Source: JAFALX01 sp050734185 (GTDB lineage: Bacteria; Chloroflexota; Dormibacteria; Aeolococcales; Aeolococcaceae). Taken from it: DNA of 35,609 nucleotides. Below the pieces are notes generated by a model, which saw nothing but the letters and a program-made list of their open reading frames with translations, searched no databases and had not been told where the DNA came from. The position numbers and the translations under genes were made by a program. The first letter of the stretch is position 1, and every line of letters starts with the position of its first letter. Below, in pieces: positions 14,491 to 25,056 of the stretch. The DNA lies in contig JBOHUE010000169.1 in NCBI GenBank assembly GCA_050734185.1, positions 1 to 35,609 of the forward strand. The letters are read 5' to 3'.

Positions 14491-15585
14491 CTAAGGTCTG
14501 ACGCGCCGCCTCCGGATCCGACCCGCCATCAGCAGCGCGCCGAGCAGAAGGCCACCCGCAGCCAGCAGTCCCACGCTCAGCGGCTCCCATGGCGACGTCC
14601 CGGTCGGCGGAACCGGCGGGCTCACCATGGCGGTAACCCTGACGGTGAAGGTGGCGCTGATGGTGGCGTCGTCGGCTTCCGATGTGGTGCACGTCACGGT
14701 GGTGATGCCGACCGTGAATGTGCTTCCGCTGGGTGGTGAGCACGCGACGCTCGGAGTGGCGGGATCGTCCGCGTCGGTGGCCGTCGGCGCTGTGTAGGTC
14801 ACGACGGCACCGGCCGCTCCCGTAGCGGTGGTCGCGATGTTCGACGGCACGGAGGTGAAGGCCAGGTCGTGGTCGACCTCGAGTTGCAGGTCGTACCCCC
14901 CGGCCATGTTGAACGGGTTGAACACCGATGCTGGAGCGATCCACCCGCAGAAACCGCCGCCGCTGAGGTTCACCACCTGCGGCGAGGCGACGGTGGCGGC
15001 GCCGACTGCGAGGAAGCCCTGAACGGCGAATGTGTTGACGACGGTGAACGGAGTTCCTCTCAGGTCGAGGTTCGCGACTCCGTCTGCGGCGTCCGGGGCC
15101 ACGCAACTCATCGCCACGGCGTATGGCATCGAGGAGACAGGTGTCCCGCCTTGGCTCAGGCTTCCCGTCGACGAGCTGAAGGTCTGGTCGGCGATGTCGA
15201 CCGCGAACCTGAGCGGGCTCGTGCTCACCGGCACCGGGTTGATGCGGAGCTTTGTGTAGCTGGTCCTCACGTCCGACCCGGCGCCGACACCACCGGCGGT
15301 GTACTGCGAGAAGTTCTCGCCGGCGGCGGTCATAGAGAGCGAGATGTACTCCTCCGGGGTCGACGACATGTCGGCGCAGTACACCGTGAGGTTGACGCCG
15401 TCCACGACGACCGTGTAGCTGCCGTCGGCCACCGACGCATTTGCAGCCATGACGTCACCGCAGCTTGCCGGGGCGGTCGCTGCAGCAACACGGCTCGTCA
15501 GTCCGAACTGAACGAGCGATGGGAGGATCGCCCCCAGCAATGCGAGTCGGATCACCTTCCGCCACAATCTTGCACGCTTTGTCAT
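14491..15585 (-). CDS. Secreted surface protein with GON-like and HYR domains and C-terminal membrane anchor
   Basis: 364 residues from ATG at 15585, with AGAGGAAG just upstream. Residues 1-36 are a signal peptide (basic KRARLWRKVIR, a hydrophobic stretch, then RVAAATAPA). Residues ~40-235 look like a GON domain: CGDVMAANASVADGSYTVVV, LTVYCADM, EYISLSM, NFSQYTAGG, YTKLRINP, and later cysteines (MSCVAPD, GGGFCGWI). Residues ~245-320 look like an HYR (hyalin) repeat (GAVVTYTAPTATDADDP, VACSPPSGS, VTCTTSEAD). The end is a Pro-rich spacer, a hydrophobic helix (SVGLLAAGGLLLGALLMAG) and a basic tail, so it should be held in the membrane facing outward. The GON domain is best known from animal ADAMTS proteases; its bacterial role is unknown. 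It lies behind the rhs/vapB genes on the same strand. Confidence 0.8.
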   Translation of the reverse strand: MTKRARLWRKVIRLALLGAILPSLVQFGLTSRVAAATAPASCGDVMAANASVADGSYTVVVDGVNLTVYCADMSSTPEEYISLSMTAAGENFSQYTAGGVGAGSDVRTSYTKLRINPVPVSTSPLRFAVDIADQTFSSSTGSLSQGGTPVSSMPYAVAMSCVAPDAADGVANLDLRGTPFTVVNTFAVQGFLAVGAATVASPQVVNLSGGGFCGWIAPASVFNPFNMAGGYDLQLEVDHDLAFTSVPSNIATTATGAAGAVVTYTAPTATDADDPATPSVACSPPSGSTFTVGITTVTCTTSEADDATISATFTVRVTAMVSPPVPPTGTSPWEPLSVGLLAAGGLLLGALLMAGRIRRRRVRP

Positions 15586-15976
15586 CAACTTCCTCTCACG
15601 CGCAGCGGCTTGCGCCCACGACCCACGGCATGATACCGACCGACGCGAATTGCCGTTGCAAGTGTCCTAGCGCGATCGGAGGGTGCGGCTCGCACGGCGT
15701 GCCAGCTGTTCAGCTGCGCTGCGCCGCCACTCGCCGCAAGCTGCTGCAAGGAGACCCACGACGACGGTCGAGCGTCGCAAGGGAGCGGCGTGCACCGATG
15801 CCAGCGGCCGTCACGGAGGCGAGCCCACCTGTGGTCGGAGCACATGGGCTCGCCGAGTGCCGAGCCGCAGGCCGCTCCCTATAAGCGACGCGATCGAGCT
15901 ACTTCACGGAACGAGCGGCCTGACGGCGTGCCGCGGGGATGGGTGCACGTCGCTCCCGCACAGGGCGCGCGAACTG
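15586..15976. other. Non-coding stretch between rpoD and the GON-domain gene
   Basis: About 390 bases. It should hold the end of the rpoD transcript and the promoter of the GON-domain gene, both on the minus strand. The one structure I see is a perfect 10-base dyad (listed separately). Open frames here have no recognisable similarity or ribosome sites. Confidence 0.5.
15818..15854. terminator. 10-bp perfect inverted repeat, possible terminator of rpoD
   Basis: GGCGAGCCCA at 15818-15827 is exactly repeated in reverse complement (TGGGCTCGCC) at 15845-15854, around a 17-base loop. It sits ~125 bases downstream of the rpoD stop. No T run follows on either strand, so it could equally be a binding site or an RNA structure. 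Confidence 0.3.
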
Positions 15977-17113
15977 TCAGTCGAGGTAGTCCTTCAGCTT
16001 CTTACTGCGCGATGGATGGCGGAGCTTGCGCAGCGCCTTGGCTTCGATCTGCCGGATGCGCTCGCGCGTGACGCCGAAGCGCTTCCCCACCTCCTCGAGC
16101 GTCCGCTGGTGCCCGTCGATGAGCCCGAAGCGCAGCTGCAACACGCGGCGCTCTCGCGGCGTCAGCGTGTCGAGGATGTCCTCGACTTCGGTGCGCAGCA
16201 TCGTCAGAGACGCTGCCTCCGAAGGCGCGGTCGCCTCCTTGTCCTCCACGAAGTCGCCGAGGTGCGAGTCCTCCTCCTCGCCGATCGGCGTCTCCAGCGA
16301 CACCGGGTCCTGCGACACCTTGGTGATCTCGCGGACCTTGTCGGGCGTGATGCCCATCTCCTCGGCGATCTCCTCGTCCGATGGCTCGCGCCCCAGCTCC
16401 TGCAGCAGCCGGCGCGAGACGCGCACGAGCTTGTTGATCGTCTCGACCATGTGCACCGGGATGCGGATGGTGCGTGCCTGGTCGGCGATGGCTCGGGTGA
16501 TCGCCTGACGGATCCACCACGTCGCGTACGTCGAGAACTTGTAGCCCTTGTGGTAGTCGAACTTCTCGACGGCGCGGATCAGGCCCATGTTGCCCTCCTG
16601 GATCAGGTCCAGGAACGACATGCCGCGGCCGATGTACTTCTTGGCAATGCTGACCACAAGGCGCAGGTTCGCCTCGGTCAGCTGATTCTTGGCGACGTCG
16701 TCGCCCTGCTCGATCAGCTTCGCGTAATGCACTTCCTGCTCCGCCTTGAGCAGGGCAACGCGGCCGATCTCCTTGAGGTACATGCGCACCGGATCGTCGA
16801 GGGAGACGGAGTCGATCGCCTCCGCCTTGGCGATGAGCTCCTCGTCGATCTCGTCAACCGTCTCGAAGTCCTTGTCGCCGTCGGTGACCTCGATGCCCAT
16901 GTCACGGAAGGCCTGGAAGATCCGCTCCAGGTGGTCCGGCTCGGCGTCGATCTCGGGAAATGCGGTGAGAACGTCGTCCGGCGTGAGGTACCCGTGGTCC
17001 TTGCCCCGGATGATCAGCGTCTCGGCAGCCGTGACCAGCTGATCGGCGCCACCCACAGCCGCCGCGGATGGCGCTGCGGGCTTGGCTCGAGCGGTGGTCG
17101 GAGTGGAGGTCAC
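15977..17113 (-). CDS. rpoD: Primary RNA polymerase sigma factor (sigma-70, RpoD/SigA)
   Basis: 378 residues from GTG at 17113. The frame stays open upstream, but that part lacks homology and is low in quality; GTG at 17113 opens the first plausible N-terminus, though its ribosome site is weak. A short region-1.1-like part is visible (IIRGKDHGYLTPDDVLTAFP). Region 1.2 is DSVSLDDPVRMYLKEIG. Region 2 contains LRLVVSIAKKYIGRGMSFLD, KGYKFSTYATWWIRQAI and TIRIPVHM. Region 3 follows, and region 4 reads LTPRERRVLQLRFGL ... TLEEVGKRFGVTRERIRQIE. These are the signatures of the housekeeping sigma factor, which directs RNA polymerase to -10/-35 promoters. In many bacteria rpoD directly follows dnaG; here a plus-strand secreted hydrolase lies between them. 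Confidence 0.95.
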   Translation of the reverse strand: MTSTPTTARAKPAAPSAAAVGGADQLVTAAETLIIRGKDHGYLTPDDVLTAFPEIDAEPDHLERIFQAFRDMGIEVTDGDKDFETVDEIDEELIAKAEAIDSVSLDDPVRMYLKEIGRVALLKAEQEVHYAKLIEQGDDVAKNQLTEANLRLVVSIAKKYIGRGMSFLDLIQEGNMGLIRAVEKFDYHKGYKFSTYATWWIRQAITRAIADQARTIRIPVHMVETINKLVRVSRRLLQELGREPSDEEIAEEMGITPDKVREITKVSQDPVSLETPIGEEEDSHLGDFVEDKEATAPSEAASLTMLRTEVEDILDTLTPRERRVLQLRFGLIDGHQRTLEEVGKRFGVTRERIRQIEAKALRKLRHPSRSKKLKDYLD

Positions 17114-17327
17114 AATCTCAATAAACGCTGTTGGAGCGGCTTGGTGTCGGCCATTTGGTGGCGCACCGAGCAAAGGGACTGCCGGTCGACCACCATCGTG
17201 CCACGAGGGGAGCCCGCCGAAACGTCGTGGACCATACCGCGACGCGCTGCCGGACGCCGTTGCGCAGGGCCCGGCCCCGCAAGGCGTTAATTCTGACGAT
17301 GGAGGTTTCGGTGGAGGCGGAATCGTA

Positions 17328-19316
17328 ATGATTCGCGCCAGCCGTCTGCTCCCCGCCGTCGCGCTCGTGGCCGGCCTGGCAGCGGTGAGCGTGCCGTCCT
17401 CGGGGCCCGCGCACGCATCGTTGAGCTGTCCGGCACTCGGTACGACGCAACTGACGCAGTCACAGTCGGTGACCCCCGCCGGCGGCGCAGCTTTCATTGT
17501 CTGCACCGGCCGCGTCCGCACGTTTGACGGCACACCGCTGCAGGTGGACGTGACCGTCCCGAGCGCGCAATACGTCCCTGAGGGCTCGAAGAAGCCGGCA
17601 ACGCCACCGCTGATGCTGCTGATGAGCGGCTACAGCAACGACGTGTGCCAGTTCGAATCGACCACCCTGGAGGGCGCGGCGGTGCCGGGCTGCGGCGACT
17701 GGATCGGGAACAACGGCTACCACTGGAACAACGCGTGGTTCGCCAGCGAGGGGATCCCGACGGTCACGTACACACCGCGTGGCTGGTACGGCTCGTGCGG
17801 GACGGATCTTGCCAACAAGTACGACCACCTGCTCGACCCCACCTGCACCGATACGCCGGGTGAGCAGAGCTGGATCCACCTGTACGACCGCCGCTTCGAG
17901 ATCCGCGACGCGCAGCTCCTCGCCGGCATGGCGGTGGACGCGGGGCTGGCCGACCCGAATCAGATCGTTGCCAGCGGCGACTCCGGAGGCGGCGGCCCCT
18001 CGTGGGACCTCGCGCTCTCCCAGGACCAGGTCGTCCAGCTGAGCTCAACGCCTTCGAACGTCGTGACGGCGCCGTGGACGTCGCCTAAGGGGACGCCGCT
18101 CCACCTCGCCGCGGCACTGCCGATGTACACGTGGACTGATCTTCTGGACGCGCTCGTCAGCAACGGCTCCGCGTCCGACGGCCTCTCGGGCGCGCCGCCC
18201 GACGGGAATCACACCTCCCCTGCCGGGGTCGAGAAGGCTTCCTACGTCTTGGGCTTCTTCCTCAAGGGGATTGCCAATGTCCCCTCGGTCGATCAGGGCG
18301 CTCAGTACGCACTGCCCGGTGTGGATCCGACAGCTGACCTGACGACCTGGTTCACCGAGATCAATGCCGGCGAGCCCCTGTTCGGGCTCAACCCGCAGAC
18401 GAAGTACATCCTTGACCAGATCGGAGGGCAGCTGCGCTCGGCCCTGGTAATGCCGGTGCCGCCGAACGCCGCCGAAGTACCGATCTTCGTCATCCAGGGC
18501 CTCACCGATCCGCTCTTCCCCGCGCTGCAGGCGCAGACGATGATCAATCGCCTCAAAGCCGTCGATCCGCACTATCCGGTCACTGCGTTCTACGGTGACG
18601 TTGGACACGCGTACGCGAGCAATCCAAGCGACGTGTGGCAGCAGGCGCATGACGAGGGCAACGACTGGCTCAGCGCAGTCCTCGCACACGACACTCCCAC
18701 GCAGCCGGCGATGACCGTCGACACGACGCGATGCGTCGGTGGGCAGACGCTCCAGTCATATTCGGGCGACTCGCTCGGCGCGATCGAGACGTCGGCGGCC
18801 ACGTTCACCAGCGCGGGGAGTCAAACCATCGTCCATGTGCTGCCGACGGCACCGCCGCTGGGCACCTATGAGGGCGTGGAGACCGACCCCATCGTCACCA
18901 CCGTCATCGGCGGGACCTGCCGCAGCATCATGGCGTCGCTGAGCGACATGGCGCCCTTCCAGGCGTCGTACTCATTCCCGATCAGCACGCCGATCACCAT
19001 GGTCGGGGGTCCGACGGTCAACGTGACAGCGTCTCTCCTCGGCTCGGACGCGATCATCGCGGCGCGGCTGTGGGACGTCGACTCCGCCGGGACCCAGACG
19101 CTGATCACCCGAGCGGAAACGCGCATCGTGAACCCGTCCATTCTGCCGTTCGTCACGAACGTGCACCTGGAGCTCTGGCCGAACGCGTGGCAGCTCCAGG
19201 CCGGGCACACGCTGAAGCTCGAGCTGACCCAGGACGACTTCCCGACCTGGCGCCCGGACAACGAGCCCGCCAGCATCACACTGAGCAACCTGTCGCTGAC
19301 CGTTCCAACTCACTGA
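17328..19316 (+). CDS. Secreted CocE/X-Pro-dipeptidyl-peptidase-like hydrolase
   Basis: 662 residues from ATG at 17328, with GGAGG upstream. It opens with a signal peptide (MIRASRLLPAVALVAGLAAV, then a PAHAS-type cleavage site). The alpha/beta-hydrolase domain shows the nucleophile elbow ASGDSGGGGPSWD, an acid in VIQGLTDPLFPA and a histidine in FYGDVGHAYAS, so the Ser-Asp-His triad appears intact. The last ~200 residues resemble the beta-sandwich C-terminal domain of the X-Pro/CocE family (LLGSDAIIAARLWDVD, LELWPNAWQLQAGHTLKLEL). The family hydrolyses acyl esters or X-Pro peptides; the substrate here is unknown. Several cysteines in the exported part could form disulfides. It is divergent from rpoD (214-base shared upstream region) and converges on dnaG with only 22 bases between their stops. 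Confidence 0.85.
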   Translation: MIRASRLLPAVALVAGLAAVSVPSSGPAHASLSCPALGTTQLTQSQSVTPAGGAAFIVCTGRVRTFDGTPLQVDVTVPSAQYVPEGSKKPATPPLMLLMSGYSNDVCQFESTTLEGAAVPGCGDWIGNNGYHWNNAWFASEGIPTVTYTPRGWYGSCGTDLANKYDHLLDPTCTDTPGEQSWIHLYDRRFEIRDAQLLAGMAVDAGLADPNQIVASGDSGGGGPSWDLALSQDQVVQLSSTPSNVVTAPWTSPKGTPLHLAAALPMYTWTDLLDALVSNGSASDGLSGAPPDGNHTSPAGVEKASYVLGFFLKGIANVPSVDQGAQYALPGVDPTADLTTWFTEINAGEPLFGLNPQTKYILDQIGGQLRSALVMPVPPNAAEVPIFVIQGLTDPLFPALQAQTMINRLKAVDPHYPVTAFYGDVGHAYASNPSDVWQQAHDEGNDWLSAVLAHDTPTQPAMTVDTTRCVGGQTLQSYSGDSLGAIETSAATFTSAGSQTIVHVLPTAPPLGTYEGVETDPIVTTVIGGTCRSIMASLSDMAPFQASYSFPISTPITMVGGPTVNVTASLLGSDAIIAARLWDVDSAGTQTLITRAETRIVNPSILPFVTNVHLELWPNAWQLQAGHTLKLELTQDDFPTWRPDNEPASITLSNLSLTVPTH

Positions 19317-19338
19317 CGAGTCGCGCGTTGCGCGCGGG

Positions 19339-21171
19339 TCAGCGCGCGGCGAGTGTGCGCCGCAGCAGCGGTGCCTCCGCTGCGAGCTCCGCGAGGCGCG
19401 CGGCAAGCCGGCGAACATCGTCCTCGCGCCCGGCCTCTTTAGCCTCCTGCAGCTCGCGCTGGATGATCGCGGCCGCGCGCACCGCGGACGCCTCGTGCAC
19501 AACGCGCACGCAGTCGCGCATCGCCTGCTCCAGCGCCTCATCGTCGCCAAGCTCCGGCACGTCGATGACGAGCATGCGCGCCGCGGGAGATCGGTCCGCA
19601 GGGCGCAGACGGTGCAGGGGAAACTCGCCGCCCTCGGCGTCCAGCGCGACCTCGATGATGTGTCGCACCGACGGCGCGATGATCTCGTCGAGCTGCAAGC
19701 CGAGCACGTCGATGAGCGTCCGCGCCGCCGATGTGCGGTGCACGACGATGCCGCCGATGTATGCCTCCCAGCGCGGCGGCGGCTCCTGCGGCGTCTCCGA
19801 CTCGTCGTCCGGCCCGCCCTGCGCGTCGTCGCCGGCAACGGGCGCCGGCAGCGTCACCGGTGCCGGACGACCCGGGCTCTGCTTCTGCGCCCGCGCGACG
19901 TCCTGCGCGAGCGAGCCGGTGGCGACGTCGAGTCGCCGCGCGGCCTGCTGCACGTAGAGGTCGCGCGTCGAGGCCTCCGGAATGCGTATCAGCACGGCGA
20001 CTGCGCGCTCCGCAGCAGCACGGCGAGCGTCGACGTTGCCGCCCTCGCCGCCCGCAAGCGCGCCGTCGATGAGCACCTGCCACTCCGGTGGCGAGTCGTT
20101 GATCATCGCCGCGAACGCCGCCGGATCACGGCGCACGAGCTCGTCGGGATCCTTGACGCCATCGGGGAGCGTGCAGATGCGTGCCTGCAGTCCCTCGGCG
20201 GCGACGACGTCGACCGCCTTCGACGCCGCGGCGCGGCCCGCGTTGTCGCCGTCGAAGCACAGCACGAGCGTCGGCGCGTAGCGCGCGAGCGCGCGCACCT
20301 GATCGCGCGTGAGCGCCGTGCCGCTGCTCGCGACAGCGTTCTCCACGCCTGCTGCATGCGCCGCGATCACGTCGAAGTACCCCTCGACGATGACGGCCGC
20401 GTGCCGCTGCTCGATCGCGGTGCGCGCCAGGTCGATGCCATAGATCGAGCGCGCCTTGTGGTACGTGGTGGTGTCGGGTGTGTTCAGGTACTTCGGCATC
20501 GCGTCGCCGAGCGCACGCCCGCCGAAGCCGATCGTGCCCCCGCGCTCGTCGCGGATGGGAAACAGCAGGCGATGACGAAAGCGGTCGCGCATCGATCCGC
20601 GCTGCGACTGCGCGAGGCCGGCCGCCACGAGCTCCTCGGGCTTTGCTTCGCGTGAGCTGAGGTACCGCGCGAGCGCGTCGCCGGCGATGCCGCCCGCCGG
20701 AGCGAAGCCGACACCGAACTGCCTCGCCAGCTCCTCGCCAACCTCGCGGTGCTCGAGCAGTTGCCGCCCCGGCTCGCCGGCGGCCGTCGACCACAGGACG
20801 TGCTCGTAGTACGCCTGCGCCTTGGCGTTGAGCTCGAGCGTGCGGCGCCGCTCGCGACCGGAGCCGGGCTGGCCGCCACGTCCGCTCGTCACCACCTCGA
20901 CGCCCGCGCGGTCGGCGAGCAGCTCCAGCGCCTGGCGGAAGTCGGTGCGCTCGATGCGCTCCACGAACGAGAACAGGTCGCCGCCCTCCTGGCAGCCGAA
21001 GCAATACCACGCCTGCCGCTCCTGCGAGACGGTGAAGGACGCCGTCTTCTCAGCGTGGAACGGGCAGAGGGCCTTGAACTCGCGCCCGCTGCGCTGCAGC
21101 GACACGTAGCCGCCGATGACCTCGACGATGTCGAGGCGCGCCTTGATCTCAGCGACGGTGTCAGCGGCCAT
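19339..21171 (-). CDS. dnaG: DNA primase DnaG
   Basis: 610 residues, a usual size for DnaG. The N-terminal zinc-binding domain has Cys36, His39, Cys57 and Cys60 (CPFHAEKTASFTV ... WYCFGCQ). The RNA-polymerase core follows (RFRHRLLFPIRDERGGTIGF, FGGRALGDAMPKYLNTPDT). The Toprim domain has the catalytic Glu of VIVEGYFDVIAAH and the metal-binding LCFDGDNAGRAA. The C-terminal region, after a Pro/acidic linker, is the presumed helicase-binding domain (RTLIDVLGLQLDEI and an Arg/Glu-rich helical end). It makes RNA primers for chromosome replication. The start is ATG at 21171, 17 bases after the preceding gene's stop, so it belongs to the ppdK-dnaG transcript. Confidence 0.96.
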   Translation of the reverse strand: MAADTVAEIKARLDIVEVIGGYVSLQRSGREFKALCPFHAEKTASFTVSQERQAWYCFGCQEGGDLFSFVERIERTDFRQALELLADRAGVEVVTSGRGGQPGSGRERRRTLELNAKAQAYYEHVLWSTAAGEPGRQLLEHREVGEELARQFGVGFAPAGGIAGDALARYLSSREAKPEELVAAGLAQSQRGSMRDRFRHRLLFPIRDERGGTIGFGGRALGDAMPKYLNTPDTTTYHKARSIYGIDLARTAIEQRHAAVIVEGYFDVIAAHAAGVENAVASSGTALTRDQVRALARYAPTLVLCFDGDNAGRAAASKAVDVVAAEGLQARICTLPDGVKDPDELVRRDPAAFAAMINDSPPEWQVLIDGALAGGEGGNVDARRAAAERAVAVLIRIPEASTRDLYVQQAARRLDVATGSLAQDVARAQKQSPGRPAPVTLPAPVAGDDAQGGPDDESETPQEPPPRWEAYIGGIVVHRTSAARTLIDVLGLQLDEIIAPSVRHIIEVALDAEGGEFPLHRLRPADRSPAARMLVIDVPELGDDEALEQAMRDCVRVVHEASAVRAAAIIQRELQEAKEAGREDDVRRLAARLAELAAEAPLLRRTLAAR

Positions 21172-21188
21172 GGATCACCGCGCGGCGG

Positions 21189-21875
21189 CTAACGCCGGTG
21201 AAAGAGCCCGCCGCGCCGGCGTTCGGACGCGTCATACGCCGCCGCAAGCTCGCGCTGCAGGTCAGCGACCTTGTGCTCCAGCTCCGCGTGACGCCGCTCA
21301 CTGTCGGCGATGTACGCGGCGTGCTCGGCGTGCACCGCCTGCAGCTCCAGCTGCAGTTGCTTGACGAGGTTCTGGCGGGCGTTGAGCTCCCCCTCGAATC
21401 GCTGGCGCTGCTCGATGAAGATGCGCTGCTCCAGTGTGCGCTCCCAGCGGTCGAGCAGCCCGGTCACCATCTCGCGCGAGTCGATGTACATGCCCGCGAC
21501 CTCGGCGCGCGGGCCGCGCGTGCCGCGCTCGTATCGCGTGATGCGCCCAGGGAGGACGGCGACCGGCTCCAACGCCTCCGGCTCTGTGTTTTCCACAGTT
21601 TCCACCGTATCCACAGCCGTTTCAGGCAGCTCGTCCGCAAGGACACCGCGTTGCATGGTCGCGTCCGCCTCGATGCCGAGGTCGCTCAGGCGAATGCCCC
21701 ATCCGCTGCGGCCGCCGCCGATCAAACGGCGCGCCGGAACGTCACCGGCCTCGATGCGACGCAGCAGGATCGTCAGCGGGAGATCGAGCCGTTGCGCGAT
21801 CTCCTCGACCGGGATGTACGGTTCGTCGGCGGAGTTCTGTACCGGGGCTGAGGTCTGCGACAACTGGCTTGACAT
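21189..21875 (-). CDS. Hypothetical protein with MerR-like N-terminal helices and C-terminal coiled coil
   Basis: 228 residues. The first ~80 look like a winged-helix/MerR-type fold (YIPVEEIAQRLDLPLTILLRRIEAGDVPARRLI ... WGIRLSDLGI). An acidic Thr/Val/Glu-rich linker follows (VDTVETVENTEPEALEP). Residues ~125-220 form a long charged helix, probably a coiled coil (WERTLEQRIFIEQRQRFEGEL ... LELQAVHAEHAAY), ending in basic ERRRGGLFHRR. There is no signal or membrane segment. Such an architecture fits a DNA-binding or chromosome-associated dimer, but that is inference; no named family is recognised. The gene sits 17 bases before dnaG and 45 bases after the 88-residue unknown, in the same direction. 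Confidence 0.7.
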   Translation of the reverse strand: MSSQLSQTSAPVQNSADEPYIPVEEIAQRLDLPLTILLRRIEAGDVPARRLIGGGRSGWGIRLSDLGIEADATMQRGVLADELPETAVDTVETVENTEPEALEPVAVLPGRITRYERGTRGPRAEVAGMYIDSREMVTGLLDRWERTLEQRIFIEQRQRFEGELNARQNLVKQLQLELQAVHAEHAAYIADSERRHAELEHKVADLQRELAAAYDASERRRGGLFHRR

Positions 21876-21920
21876 CCGATGAAAGAGTAGGCGATCAGAG
21901 GGTGCGAGGTCCTCTCTTTC

Positions 21921-22187
21921 TTAACGTCCGACGACCTCGACTACATACCGCGAGTTGTCTGTCAGGACGATGATCGCGCCGCTCTGATCGGTGATCACCG
22001 CGCGCACCGGCGACGTCGCGAACACGTCGGGCGCGCCCTCGTGCTCGGCGAAGCTGCGTCGAATCGAGTAAGGCGAGCCGGGAGCGGGTGCCTCCAGCTC
22101 GTCGCCTTCGACGACGTGCCCGTCGTCCAACATCTCCGGGCGGCCACTCCGCGTGCCGACCTTGCGGACCCTGACGCGATCGCCCAT
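21921..22187 (-). CDS. Hypothetical protein, 88 aa, downstream of ppdK
   Basis: Starts at ATG 22187 (MGDRVRVRKVGTRSGRPEML), 11 bases after the ppdK stop, with a G-rich stretch (GGGGGCGGG) directly upstream. It is predicted mostly beta: VRVRKVGTRSG, HVVEGDELEAPAPGSPY, VRAVITDQSGAIIVLTDNSRYVVEVV. No transmembrane or signal segments, and no family recognised. The short beta-rich fold and tight spacing suggest a small conserved partner of ppdK or of the dnaG cluster, by position only. Confidence 0.6.
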   Translation of the reverse strand: MGDRVRVRKVGTRSGRPEMLDDGHVVEGDELEAPAPGSPYSIRRSFAEHEGAPDVFATSPVRAVITDQSGAIIVLTDNSRYVVEVVGR

Positions 22188-22198
22188 CCCGCCCCCGA

Positions 22199-24954
<2,756 letters not shown>

Positions 24955-24955
<1 letters not shown>

Positions 24956-24975
24956 CAGCGAGTCATGACTCCTTT
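24955..24975 (-). promoter_or_regulatory. Ribosome site and three-codon mini-ORF ahead of ppdK
   Basis: AAAGGAG at 24975-24969 is followed two bases later by ATG-ACT-CGC-TGA (24966-24955). The TGA shares one base with the ppdK ATG (TGATG). The strong ribosome site is 13 bases from the ppdK start, longer than usual. Ribosomes could load at the mini-ORF and restart at ppdK, or ppdK may simply use a long spacer. Confidence 0.3.
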
Positions 24976-25056
24976 ATTCAACGCGTGGGCGCGGGAGAGC
25001 GTCGGGCAGGGTAGCATCGCGCCGCTTCGGGCCCGATCGAGCGCCGGCCGGTCGGC

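Noticed and set aside
15683..17290. Plus-strand open frame of 535 codons
   Set aside because: Antisense to rpoD, whose sigma regions are unmistakable.
17114..17533. N-terminal extension of rpoD to 17533
   Set aside because: No sigma-factor homology, crosses the hydrolase start and signal peptide on the other strand; GTG at 17113 is more sensible.
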